Below are positions 31,469 through 42,624 of a stretch of DNA of 64,000 nucleotides, piece after piece (within the stretch, counting starts at the first letter, position 1; the number at the start of each line of letters is the position of its first letter). Source of the DNA: JASLEW01 sp963732005 (GTDB taxonomy: Bacteria; Acidobacteriota; Thermoanaerobaculia; Multivoradales; UBA5704); assembly GCA_963732005.1 (NCBI GenBank), contig CAVSXT010000005.1, positions 1,116,001 through 1,180,000 of the forward strand. The letters are read 5' to 3'. The notes beneath the pieces were generated by a model that saw only the letters and a list, made by a program, of their open reading frames with translations, had not been told where the DNA came from and did no database searches. Position numbers and translations under genes: made by a program.

Positions 31469-32638
31469 ATGGCACCTCCCGACATCTCGCCAGCCGCCGG
31501 CCCGGAGCTGCGGCGCACCCCCCTCTACGATTGCCATCGCGAGCTCGGCGCCCGCATGGTGGGCTTCGCCGGCTGGGAGATGCCGGTGCAGTACGCCGGC
31601 GTCATCGAAGAGCACCGGGCGGTGCGCGGCGCGGCCGGCCTCTTCGACGTCTCGCACATGGGCGAGGTCCGGGTGCGCGGCGCCGGCGCCGCGCGGTTGC
31701 TGCAGCGGCTCACCCCCAACGACGTGGCGCAGCTGGCTCCCGGGCGCGCCCACTACAGCGGCCTGCTGACCGAGCGCGGCACCTACGTCGACGACCTGCT
31801 GATCTATCGCCTGGCCGACGACGACTTCCTGGTGGTGGTCAACGCCTCGAACGCGGCGCGCGACTTCGCCTGGATCCGGGATCGAGCCGTCGCCCTCCCC
31901 GAGCCCGGGGAGCCCGTCGAGCCCGTGGAGCCCGTCGAGATCACCGACGAGAGCGACCGCTACGCCCTGCTCGCCCTGCAGGGGCCGCGGGCGCTGGCGA
32001 TCCTCGAACCGCTGGCCTCCACGGGCATCGCCGGACTGCGTTACTACACCTTCGCACGCGGCGAGGTCGCCGGGGTGCCGGCGATCATCTCGCGCACCGG
32101 CTATACCGGCGAGGACGGTTTCGAGCTGTACCTCGAGCCTGCCGGAGCGGCGGCGGTGTGGCGGCGCCTGCTCGCCGCCGGCGCTCCGCACGGCCTGGCG
32201 CCGGCCGGGCTCGGCGCGCGCGACACGCTGCGCCTGGAGGCGGCCATGGCGCTCTACGGCCACGAGATCGACGAGCGCACCACGCCGCTCGAGGCGGGGC
32301 TGTCCTGGGTGGTGAAGCTCGGCAAGGGAGAGTTCCTGGGCCGCGCGGCGCTGGCGCAGCAACGCGAGCAAGGGGTCCAGCGCACCCTGGTGGGCTTCAT
32401 GGTCGAGGGGCGGGGAATCGCCCGCCAGGGGCACGCGGTTCTGGCGGACGGCAAGGCGGTGGGCGAGGTCACCAGCGGCAGCTGGAGCCCGACCCTCGAG
32501 AAGGCCATCGGCATGGCCTACGTGCCGCCGGCGCTGGCGGCGCCGGGCACGGCGCTGGGCCTGGACGTGCGCGGCAAGACGCTGCCCGCGGCCGTGGTCG
32601 GGCTGCCCTTCTACCGCCGCCAGAGAACGCCCGCGTGA
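31469..32638 (+). CDS. gcvT: Glycine cleavage system T protein (aminomethyltransferase)
   Basis: A 389-residue folate-dependent aminomethyltransferase, the T protein that releases ammonia and passes the methylene group from aminomethyl-lipoyl-H protein to tetrahydrofolate. Typical segments are RTPLYDCHRELGARMVGFAGWEMPVQY, VSHMGEVRV, SRTGYTGEDGFELY, GLGARDTLRLEAAMALYGHE and ITSGSWSPTLEKAIGMAYV-like sequence. An acidic proline insert of repeated EPVEPV at about residues 145-158 is unusual. It heads gcvT-gcvH-gcvP; I see no glycine riboswitch upstream. Confidence 0.95.
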   Translation: MAPPDISPAAGPELRRTPLYDCHRELGARMVGFAGWEMPVQYAGVIEEHRAVRGAAGLFDVSHMGEVRVRGAGAARLLQRLTPNDVAQLAPGRAHYSGLLTERGTYVDDLLIYRLADDDFLVVVNASNAARDFAWIRDRAVALPEPGEPVEPVEPVEITDESDRYALLALQGPRALAILEPLASTGIAGLRYYTFARGEVAGVPAIISRTGYTGEDGFELYLEPAGAAAVWRRLLAAGAPHGLAPAGLGARDTLRLEAAMALYGHEIDERTTPLEAGLSWVVKLGKGEFLGRAALAQQREQGVQRTLVGFMVEGRGIARQGHAVLADGKAVGEVTSGSWSPTLEKAIGMAYVPPALAAPGTALGLDVRGKTLPAAVVGLPFYRRQRTPA

Positions 32639-32650
32639 GACGGCCGGTTG

Positions 32651-32695
32651 GTGTATATATAAAGCGGATCCGAGACCAGGCGAGGCTCTCCTCGC
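32651..32695 (+). promoter_or_regulatory. AT-rich element and hairpin upstream of gcvH
   Basis: TATATATAAA (32654-32663) interrupts otherwise GC-rich sequence and could be a -10 for an internal promoter; no good -35 is seen. It is followed by GCGAGG-CTCT-CCTCGC (32680-32695), a perfect 6-bp stem in the gcvH leader. Confidence 0.35.
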
Positions 32696-32725
32696 ATCCA
32701 GCCTGACAGGAGGGTGAACGACAGC

Positions 32726-33098
32726 ATGTATCCCGGCGACTATCTGTACTCGAAGGAGCACGAATGGGTGCGGGTGATGGACGACGTCTGCGTGCTGGGG
32801 ATCACCGAGTTCGCCCAGCAGGAGCTCGGCGAGGTGGTCTTCGTCGAGCTGCCGGAGGTGGGCCAGGTGTTCAACGTCCAGGACGAGCTGGGCACGATCG
32901 AATCGGTGAAGGCGGTGGCCGAGGTCTATTCGCCGGTGGCCGGCGAGGTGGTCGAGATCAACGACGCGGTGGTGGACGATCCCGAGATGCTCAACGACGA
33001 CCCGCACGGCGAGGGCTGGCTGGTCAAGCTCCGCTTCTCGTCGGCCGACGACCTCAAGGCGCTGATGAAGGCCGAGGATTACGAGGAGTACGTCAAGA

Positions 33099-33112
<14 letters not shown>
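32726..33112 (+). CDS. gcvH: Glycine cleavage system H protein
   Basis: A 128-residue lipoyl carrier that shuttles the aminomethyl group among the P, T and L proteins. The lipoylation site is Lys62 in TIESVKAVAEVYSP, with the family opening YSKEHEWV. ATG 32726 keeps the standard N-terminus; GTG 32714 is in frame but lies only one base after the AGGAGG, too close for initiation. The gene ends inside the start of gcvP with a 14-base overlap. Confidence 0.95.
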
Positions 33113-36094
<2,982 letters not shown>

Positions 36095-36098
<4 letters not shown>

Positions 36099-36541
36099 TC
36101 CCGGGTTGGCCCTTGCCGCCGCCCCCGACGATGAGGACGACGAGGGCGATGAGGGCGCTCGGAGCGGCATTGGCCGGGCTCTTCCTCGCCTGCTGGGTGG
36201 TATTCCTGCTGCAGCTCGCCGGCCTGGCGCGGCTGCCCGAGCTGCAACGGCTGACCCTGATGCAGCTCTACGGCGCCGCCGCGGCGCTCGGCTGGGCGGC
36301 GGGGATGATCTATGCGCAGCGCAGCCGCCACCTCGCCGCGCCGCTGCGGCGGCGGCTCTTCCTGCTGTCGTTCTGCGGGCCGCCGAGCCTGCTGGCGCTG
36401 CTCGTCGCCATGTCCCGGTTGCAGCTGCGGGCGCCGCTGGTGCTGCTCTGGTCGCTGTGCGAGTTCGCTATCTTCTACCTGGTGCCGGTTTCGTTCCGGT
36501 CGGCAGGGAAACGTCAGGACCATGACCGAGTGGACCGCTAG
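36095..36541 (+). CDS. Small polytopic membrane protein, unrecognised
   Basis: A 148-residue protein with four predicted membrane helices: AALAGLFLACWVVFLLQLAG, LMQLYGAAAALGWAAGMIY, LFLLSFCGPPSLLALLVAM and APLVLLWSLCEFAIFYLVPV. I do not recognise a family. GTG 36095 overlaps the gcvP stop in GTGA; ATG 36131 and ATG 36149 are alternative starts that would drop a Pro-rich N-terminus. Its 3' end overlaps larE by 20 bases, so it is part of the gcv-lar transcription unit. Confidence 0.6.
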
Positions 36542-37346
36542 AGCGCAGAGCGCGGCACCGCCGGCGGACTGCGAGCGGGTGGTGGCGGACCTCGCCGCCC
36601 GCGGCTCGGTCCTGGTCGCCTACTCCGGCGGGGTCGATTCGGCGCTGGTGGCGGCGCTGGCCCACCGTGCGGTCGGTCCGCGGGCGCTGGCGGTGACCGC
36701 GGCCGCCGAGACGCTGGCCGGAGCCGAGCTGGACCACGCGCGGCGGCTCGCCGCCGAGATCGGCATCCGCCACCAGGTGATCACCTACAGCGAGCTGGAC
36801 GATCCGGAGTTCGTGGCCAACCCCGCCCATCGCTGCTATGTCTGCCAGGGCATGCGCATGGACGCCATGCGGCGGGAGGCGGCGCGGCAAGGCCTGGCGG
36901 TGGTGTGTGACGGCACCAACGCCTCCGATCCCGGCGCCGACCGCCCCGGCCTGCGGGCGGTGCGCGAGCGCGGCATCTATTCGCCGCTGCTCGCCCATGG
37001 CATCGACAAGCCCAGGGCGCGGGCCATGGCGCGCGCGCTCGGGCTCTCGGCCTGGGACCGCCCGGCCAACGCCTGCCTGTCGTCGCGCATCCCGCACGGG
37101 CAGGTGGTGACGCTGGGCAGGCTGCGGCGGATCGAGGCGGCCGAGGCGCTGCTCGCCGGCGCGGCGTTCCGGGTGGTGCGGGTGCGCGACGACGGCGGCG
37201 CGGCGCGGGTCGAGGTCGCCGCCGGCGAGGTGGAGCGGCTGGCTGGCCTCTGGTCCGGCCTGGCGCCGCGCCTGCGGCAGCTCGGCTTCGCCAGCGCCAC
37301 CTTCGATCCCCGCGGCTACCGCCGCGGCGGTGCCGACCTGCCGTGA
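36522..37346 (+). CDS. larE: ATP-dependent sacrificial sulfur transferase LarE
   Basis: A 274-residue PP-loop enzyme that adenylates pyridinium bis-carboxylate mononucleotide and donates the sulfur of its own cysteine to make the nickel-pincer cofactor of lactate racemase-type enzymes. The PP-loop is AYSGGVDSAL (SGGVDS at 35-40) and the sacrificial cysteine is Cys185 in RPANACLSSRIPHG, in the position of the well-studied LarE cysteine. The other two cysteines of cluster-bearing LarE variants are not apparent at that site, so this looks like the sacrificial type. It overlaps larB by four bases. Confidence 0.9.
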   Translation: MTEWTARAQSAAPPADCERVVADLAARGSVLVAYSGGVDSALVAALAHRAVGPRALAVTAAAETLAGAELDHARRLAAEIGIRHQVITYSELDDPEFVANPAHRCYVCQGMRMDAMRREAARQGLAVVCDGTNASDPGADRPGLRAVRERGIYSPLLAHGIDKPRARAMARALGLSAWDRPANACLSSRIPHGQVVTLGRLRRIEAAEALLAGAAFRVVRVRDDGGAARVEVAAGEVERLAGLWSGLAPRLRQLGFASATFDPRGYRRGGADLP

Positions 37347-38134
37347 ACCCCCGCGACCTGCAACGGCTGCTCGAAGCGGTGGCCGCCGGCGAGGTGGCGC
37401 CGGCCCAGGCCGCGGCCAGCCTGGCGGAGCTGCCCTTTGCCGATCTCGGCTTCGCCAAGCTCGACCTGCACCGCGAGCTGCGCCTGGGGCTGCCCGAAGC
37501 CGTCTATGCCGAGGGCAAGACCAGCGACGACCTGGCGCGGATCGTCGAGCGCCTGCTGGCGGCGCATGGCCGGGTGCTGGTGACCCGCCTGACCGCGGCG
37601 GCGGCGGCCGAGCTGCAGGCCGGGGCGGCTCCCGGCGGCGTCTACCACCAACGCGCCCGGGTGCTCACCTGCGGCGAGCTGGCGGCGCCGGCGGGGCCGC
37701 CGATCGCGGTGCTGGCGGCCGGCACCTCCGACCTGCCGGTGGCCGAGGAGGCCGCGGTGTGCGCCGAGTGGTGCGGCCATCCCGTGGACCGCGCCTTCGA
37801 CGTCGGCGTCGCCGGCCTCCACCGCCTGCTCGGCCACCTGCCGGAGCTGCGCGGCGCCGGCGTGGTCATCGCCGTGGCCGGCATGGACGGCGCCCTGCCG
37901 ACCGTGGTGGCCAGCCTGGTGCCCGCGCCGGTGGTGGCGGTCCCCACCAGCGTCGGCTATGGCGCGAGCTTCGGCGGTCTCGCCCCGCTGCTCACCATGC
38001 TCAACGGCTGCGCTCCCGGCGTCGGCGTCGTCAACATCGACAACGGCTACGGCGCCGCCGTCCTCGCCAGCCGCATCGCCGGCCTGGCGCGGCACCCCGC
38101 CGCCGCCGCGGTGGTGCGCCCGGCCGGCTCTTAG
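37343..38134 (+). CDS. larB: Nickel-pincer cofactor biosynthesis protein LarB
   Basis: A 263-residue NaAD carboxylase/hydrolase that performs the first step of nickel-pincer nucleotide synthesis. The C-terminal PurE-like fold is visible in IAVLAAGTSDLPVAEEA, GVVIAVAGMDGALPTVVASLV, AVPTSVGYGASFGGLAPLLTMLNGCAPGVGVVNIDNGYGAA-type segments. The N-terminus FADLGFAKLDLHRELRLGLPEAVYAEGKT is family-typical. GTG start in a four-base overlap with larE. LarC, the nickel insertase, and any LarA-like client are not in the window. Confidence 0.9.
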   Translation: MNPRDLQRLLEAVAAGEVAPAQAAASLAELPFADLGFAKLDLHRELRLGLPEAVYAEGKTSDDLARIVERLLAAHGRVLVTRLTAAAAAELQAGAAPGGVYHQRARVLTCGELAAPAGPPIAVLAAGTSDLPVAEEAAVCAEWCGHPVDRAFDVGVAGLHRLLGHLPELRGAGVVIAVAGMDGALPTVVASLVPAPVVAVPTSVGYGASFGGLAPLLTMLNGCAPGVGVVNIDNGYGAAVLASRIAGLARHPAAAAVVRPAGS

Positions 38135-38336
38135 CGCTCCTGCTCTCGGCCCAGGACCACCAAGCACCGCTCGCCGGCAAGGCAGTCGCCGGCCGCGTGG
38201 GGTTGGCGGCGCGAAATACCCCTTCCCGGCACCCTTGATTTGGATTAAGATCTTTATGAACGGCCGCTCTCCGATCGGGGCCGGGCGAAAAGCGGCCGCT
38301 CAAGACCAAATAACGGGGCCAAGCGGGAGCCAGGCG

Positions 38337-40022
38337 ATGCCGCCCCCGATACGCAGCGAGCTACAGGCCACGGCAGCCACCGTCGATCTGGGGATCGCCG
38401 GCCAGCGCGTACCCCTGCACTCCCACCTCGCTTTTCTCTGGGAGACCGAAGCGCAGCTCGCGGTCGCGGCCGGCTTCGTGGAGGCCGGCCTGCGCGGCTC
38501 CGACCACTGCATCGTGGTCGGCAGCAGAGCGGACAACCAGCGCGTGGCGGGCCTCCTCGCCGCGCACGGGCTCGCGGCCGGCGGCGGCGAGCCCGGGCGC
38601 TTGGTCCTCGTCGAGCGCGCCCTCGCGGCCGAGGCGATGCTCGACGACGTCTCGGTGGCCCTGGAGGCGGCAGCGGCGGCGGGGGCGCCGATGATCCGCC
38701 TGCTCGGCTCCATCGGTTGGGACCGCGCGAGCGAGGCTCCCGACGCGGAGCTGTGCGCCTGGGAGGTCGGCCTCACCGCGGTCGCCGAGGCGTGGCCGTG
38801 CGTCGTGCTGTGCATGCACGAGGTGAGGACGCTGAACGGCTCGCTGATGCGCCACGGCGTGCTGGCCACCCATTCGGCGATCCTGGACGAGGCCGGCGTG
38901 CTGGCCAACCCGTTCTTCGTGGCGCTGGGCCGCTCGCCCGACCGCCTGGCGGCGATCGTCGCCGATCTCTCGCGGCGCCAGCAGGAGCGGCAGGCGTTGC
39001 GGCAGCGGTCGGAGCTGTTGCAGGCGATCTTCGACCACATCCCCCTGCTCATCTCCACCTACGACCTGGCGGGCCGGCTGTTGTTCGCCAATCGGGAATG
39101 GCAGCGGGTGCTCGGCTGGACGGTCGACGAGGCGCGGCGGATCGATTTCCTGGCGGAGATCTATCCGGACCCCGCCCACCTGCGCCGCGCGCGCGAGTTC
39201 ATCCAGGCGTCCGAGAACCGCTGGGCCGATTTCACCATGCGCACGCGCGACGGCAGGGTGATCGACGTGGCGTGGGGGCGCATGACCCTTTCCGACGGCA
39301 CCCGGATCGGTTTTGGGCGGGACATCACCGAGCGCAAGCGGACGGAGGAGCGCCTGCGCCAGTCCCATGACGAGCTGCGGGCGCTGTCGGGGCGGCTGCG
39401 CTCCGCCCGCGAGGAGGAGAGCACGCGCATCGCGCGGGAGGTCCACGACGAGGTGGGCCAGATGCTGACCGCGCTGCGGCTCGACGTGGCCTGGCTCGAG
39501 CGCCGGCTGCCGCTGCCGCCGCAGCGCGCCGGCGAGGAGATCAGGGTCAAGCTGCGCGCCATGGGCCAGCTGCTCGAATCGGTGTCGGACGTCGTCCAGC
39601 GCATCGCCACCGAGCTGCGGCCCGGCATCCTGGACAAGCTGGGGCTCGAGGCCGCGGTCGAGTGGTACGTGGAAGAGTTCGGGAAGCGGACGGGTATCTC
39701 CTGCCGCTTGCGGTCGAGCCTGAGGGGCAGGGTCCTCGATCCGGATCAGGCCACCGCGCTGTTCCGCATCCTGCAGGAGGCGCTCACCAACGTGGCGCGC
39801 CACGCGGGCGCCAGCGAGGTGCGGATCCGCCTCGAGGTCGAGGGCGGCCGCGTGCTGCTCGCGGTCGCCGACGACGGCCGCGGCATCGCTGCCGGCAAGG
39901 CCGCGGATGCGGGCTCCCTGGGCCTGATCGGCATGCGCGAGCGGGCGCAGGAGCTGGGCGGCGAGGCGGTGATCGGCCCCGGCCCGGCCGGCGGCACCAT
40001 GGTGGAGGTCACCCTGCCGTGA
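38337..40022 (+). CDS. MEDS-PAS sensor histidine kinase (HisKA_3)
   Basis: A 561-residue soluble kinase. Residues 20-215 match the MEDS (DcmR-like) sensory domain found in methanogen and methylotroph regulators: HSHLAFLWETEAQLAVAAGFV, GSDHCIVVGSR. A PAS domain follows (about 230-340, FDHIPLLISTYDLAGRLLFANREWQRVLGW). The dimerisation domain has REVHDEVGQMLTALRLDVAWLE with the phosphoacceptor histidine, and the ATPase has EALTNVARHAGASEV and ADDGRGIAA. ATG 38337 has GGGAG seven bases upstream; ATG 38256 is possible. Partner of the LuxR-type regulator with which it overlaps. Confidence 0.88.
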   Translation: MPPPIRSELQATAATVDLGIAGQRVPLHSHLAFLWETEAQLAVAAGFVEAGLRGSDHCIVVGSRADNQRVAGLLAAHGLAAGGGEPGRLVLVERALAAEAMLDDVSVALEAAAAAGAPMIRLLGSIGWDRASEAPDAELCAWEVGLTAVAEAWPCVVLCMHEVRTLNGSLMRHGVLATHSAILDEAGVLANPFFVALGRSPDRLAAIVADLSRRQQERQALRQRSELLQAIFDHIPLLISTYDLAGRLLFANREWQRVLGWTVDEARRIDFLAEIYPDPAHLRRAREFIQASENRWADFTMRTRDGRVIDVAWGRMTLSDGTRIGFGRDITERKRTEERLRQSHDELRALSGRLRSAREEESTRIAREVHDEVGQMLTALRLDVAWLERRLPLPPQRAGEEIRVKLRAMGQLLESVSDVVQRIATELRPGILDKLGLEAAVEWYVEEFGKRTGISCRLRSSLRGRVLDPDQATALFRILQEALTNVARHAGASEVRIRLEVEGGRVLLAVADDGRGIAAGKAADAGSLGLIGMRERAQELGGEAVIGPGPAGGTMVEVTLP

Positions 40023-40654
40023 GCAAGCGCATCCTGTTGGTGGACGATCACTCCGTCGTCAGGCAGGGTCTCAAGCAGATCCTCAGAGGTGCCGTGGCGG
40101 GTGCCGTCTTCGCGGAGGCGGCGAGCGGCGAGGAGGCGGTGGGCATGGTGGCGGCGGCGCCGTGGGACATGGTCATCCTCGACGTCTCGCTGCCGGGCAA
40201 GAGCGGGCTCGAGACGCTCAAGGAGCTGCGGCACTCCCGGCCCAGGCTCCCGGTCCTGATCCTCAGCATGTATGCCGAGGATCAGTTCGCGGTGCGGGCG
40301 CTGCGCGCCGGCGCCGTCGGCTACGTGACCAAGAAGACCGCCGCCGCCGAGCTCGCCGGCGCGGTCCGCAGCGTGCTGGCGGGAAGGCGCTACGTGAGCC
40401 CGAGCCTGGCCGAGAAACTCGCCGGCGAGATCGGCCTGGCGCCGGGCCGGGCGCCGCACGAGCTGCTCTCCGATCGGGAGTTCCAGGTGTTCCAGCTGCT
40501 CGCCTCGGGCAGGTCGGTCACCGCCAGCGCCGCGGCGCTGGGCCTCTCCGTACCCACCGTGAGCACCTACCGTGCCCGCGTGCTCGAGAAGATGGGGATG
40601 ACCGAGAACCACCAGCTGGTCCAGTATGCGGCCGTCCACGGCCTCGCCGAGTAA
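40019..40654 (+). CDS. NarL/FixJ-family response regulator
   Basis: A 211-residue regulator: receiver domain with LLVDDHSVVRQGL, phosphoacceptor aspartate in VILDVSLPG and ILSMYAEDQ, then a LuxR-type helix-turn-helix (LLSDREFQVFQLLASGRSV, LGLSVPTVSTYRARVLEKMGM). GTG 40019 overlaps the kinase stop by four bases. The pair should control transcription in response to whatever the MEDS domain binds. Targets are not visible. Confidence 0.92.
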   Translation: MSKRILLVDDHSVVRQGLKQILRGAVAGAVFAEAASGEEAVGMVAAAPWDMVILDVSLPGKSGLETLKELRHSRPRLPVLILSMYAEDQFAVRALRAGAVGYVTKKTAAAELAGAVRSVLAGRRYVSPSLAEKLAGEIGLAPGRAPHELLSDREFQVFQLLASGRSVTASAAALGLSVPTVSTYRARVLEKMGMTENHQLVQYAAVHGLAE

Positions 40655-40685
40655 GATCACGCCGCACGGTTGCCAAGGGGATCGC

Positions 40686-41507
40686 GTGGACAACACCAAC
40701 CCGCAGGCGCGGGAGATGGCGGACGAGTCGATGGTGCGCACCCTGACGGCGCAGGCGGAGGCGCTCTGGCCGCAGGAGGCGGGGTTGTTCCCGCGATACG
40801 AGATTCGCCCCGAGGCGCGGATCCTCGACGCCGGTTGCGGCACCGGGGAGATCGCCGTGCGCCTGGCTCAGCTCTTCCCGGCGGCGCAGGTCCTCGGGGT
40901 GGACATCCTCGCCGCCCATCTCGAGCGAGGCCGGACCTTGGCGCAGGAAATGGGGCTGAGCGAGCGGGTGCGCTTCGAGGAGCGCAGCGTCTTCGGGTTG
41001 GAGCTTCCCGCGGGCACTTTCGACCTGGTCGTCTGCCGGCACGTGCTGCACGCCATACCCCACGCCGACCGGGTGCTGGCCGAGCTGGCCCGGGTGCTGC
41101 GGCCCGGCGGCTGGCTGCACCTGCTGGCCGAGGATTACGGCATGATGCACTTCGAGCCCCGGGCGCTCGACGCCGACGCCTTCTGGAACACCTGCCCGCA
41201 ACGCTTCGGCGAGGCGATGGGCACCGACCTGCACGTCGGCCGCCGAACCTACCGCCTGCTCCGCCAGCTGGGCCTGCGCAGGGTCACGGTGGATTACCTG
41301 GTCGTCGATACCCTGCGGGTGCCGCGCGCGACGTTCGCCGCGATCTGGGAGGCGTGGCGAGACGGCTATGCGGATGCGATCGCAGAGCACACCCCGATGA
41401 CCCGCGAGGAGTTCCTCGCGCACTTCGACGACATGCTGGCGACGATCCGCGATCCGGAAGGATACGGCGTCTGGTTGGTGCCGATCATCGCCGGCCAGGC
41501 CGGCTGA
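40686..41507 (+). CDS. Class I SAM-dependent methyltransferase
   Basis: A 273-residue Rossmann-fold methyltransferase. Motif I is ILDAGCGTGEIAVRLAQLF, followed by an acidic VLGVDI, FDLVVCRHVLHAIPHAD and LARVLRPGGWLHLLAEDYGMMHF. The small-molecule UbiE/Methyltransf_25 class fits best; the substrate is unknown. GTG 40686 has AAGGGGAT upstream. It starts 31 bases after the response regulator stop and may be cotranscribed with the two-component pair, making it a candidate target. Confidence 0.8.
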   Translation: MDNTNPQAREMADESMVRTLTAQAEALWPQEAGLFPRYEIRPEARILDAGCGTGEIAVRLAQLFPAAQVLGVDILAAHLERGRTLAQEMGLSERVRFEERSVFGLELPAGTFDLVVCRHVLHAIPHADRVLAELARVLRPGGWLHLLAEDYGMMHFEPRALDADAFWNTCPQRFGEAMGTDLHVGRRTYRLLRQLGLRRVTVDYLVVDTLRVPRATFAAIWEAWRDGYADAIAEHTPMTREEFLAHFDDMLATIRDPEGYGVWLVPIIAGQAG

Positions 41508-41523
41508 CGGCGAGGCGGCCGCC

Positions 41524-42597
41524 TCAGGCGGGAGGCTGGCGCTCGGCGAGCATGGCGTCGCCGTAGGAGAAGACGCGGTACCCCATGGCCAGGGCCTCCT
41601 GGTAGGCGGCCAGCACCCGCTCGCGGCCGGCGAAGGCGGCGACCAGCATCAGCAGGGTCGAGCGCGGCAGGTGGAAGTTGGTGAGCAGGACGTCCACCAC
41701 CCGGAAACGGTAGCCGGGGGTGATGAAGAGGTCGGTGGCAGCCGCTCCCGCCGGCACCTCGCCGCCCGCGGCGGCGGCCGCCGCTTCCAGCGTCCGCACC
41801 ACCGTCGTCCCCACCGCCACCACCCGCCGCCCCGCCGCGCGGGCGCTCGCCAGCGCCGCCGCCGTCGCCGCCGGGACCTCGTAGCGCTCGCGGTCCATTA
41901 CGTGGTCGGAGACCAGCGCCGCCTTCACCGGCTTGAAGGTGCCGATGCCGACGTGCAGGGTCACCGCCGCGCGCTCGACGCCGGCGGCGGCGAGCGCCGC
42001 CAGCAAACCGTCCGAGAAGTGCAGGCCGGCGGTGGGCGCGGCGATGGCGCCCGGCCGGCGGGCGAAAACGGTCTGGTAGCGCTCGCGGTCGTCGGGCTCG
42101 TCGGCGCGGCGGATGTACGGCGGCAGCGGCACGTGGCCCAGGCGGTCGAGGTGCGGCTCGATCGGCGCGGAGAAGCGCACCCGCCGGCGGCCGTCGCCGG
42201 CCAGCGATAGCACCTCGGCGAAGACGCCGCCGCTCGCGCCGCCGGCCAGCAGCTCGATCGCCGCACCCGGCCGGGCGCGCTTGCCGGGGCGCGCCAGCAC
42301 CTCCCACTCGCGGTCGCCCAGGCGCTCGACGAGTAGCAGCTCCAGCTCGCCGCCGGCGCCGCCCGCTCGAGCGGGCGGCGTTGCCACGACGCGGCCGAAG
42401 AGGCGCGCCGGCAGCACCCGGGTGTCGTTGACGACCAGCAGGTCGCCGGGCCGCAGCAGCGCGGGCAGGTCGGCGATCCGGCGGTGGCGCTCGACGCCTT
42501 CACGGTCCAGGACCAGGAGGCGGCTGTCGCCGCGCGGCGCCGGCCGTTGCGCGATCGCCGCCGGCGGCAGTGGGTAGTCGAAGTCGCGGGTCAGCAA
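41524..42597 (-). CDS. queA: tRNA ribosyltransferase-isomerase QueA
   Basis: A 357-residue enzyme that transfers and isomerises the ribosyl group of S-adenosylmethionine onto preQ1-modified tRNA to form epoxyqueuosine. Family signatures include DYPLPPAAIAQRPAPRGDSRLLVLDR, DLLVVNDTRVLPARLFG, PLPPYIRR, YQTVFARRPGAIAAPTAGLHFS, LHVGIGTFKPVK and LTNFHLPRSTLLMLVAAFAG. Initiation is at TTG 42597 or slightly upstream; no strong ribosome binding site is seen. It follows the MFS gene by 27 bases on the same strand. Confidence 0.93.
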   Translation of the reverse strand: MLTRDFDYPLPPAAIAQRPAPRGDSRLLVLDREGVERHRRIADLPALLRPGDLLVVNDTRVLPARLFGRVVATPPARAGGAGGELELLLVERLGDREWEVLARPGKRARPGAAIELLAGGASGGVFAEVLSLAGDGRRRVRFSAPIEPHLDRLGHVPLPPYIRRADEPDDRERYQTVFARRPGAIAAPTAGLHFSDGLLAALAAAGVERAAVTLHVGIGTFKPVKAALVSDHVMDRERYEVPAATAAALASARAAGRRVVAVGTTVVRTLEAAAAAAGGEVPAGAAATDLFITPGYRFRVVDVLLTNFHLPRSTLLMLVAAFAGRERVLAAYQEALAMGYRVFSYGDAMLAERQPPA

Positions 42598-42624
42598 GGC
42601 GCGATCAGGGGTCAGGCCGCTCGC

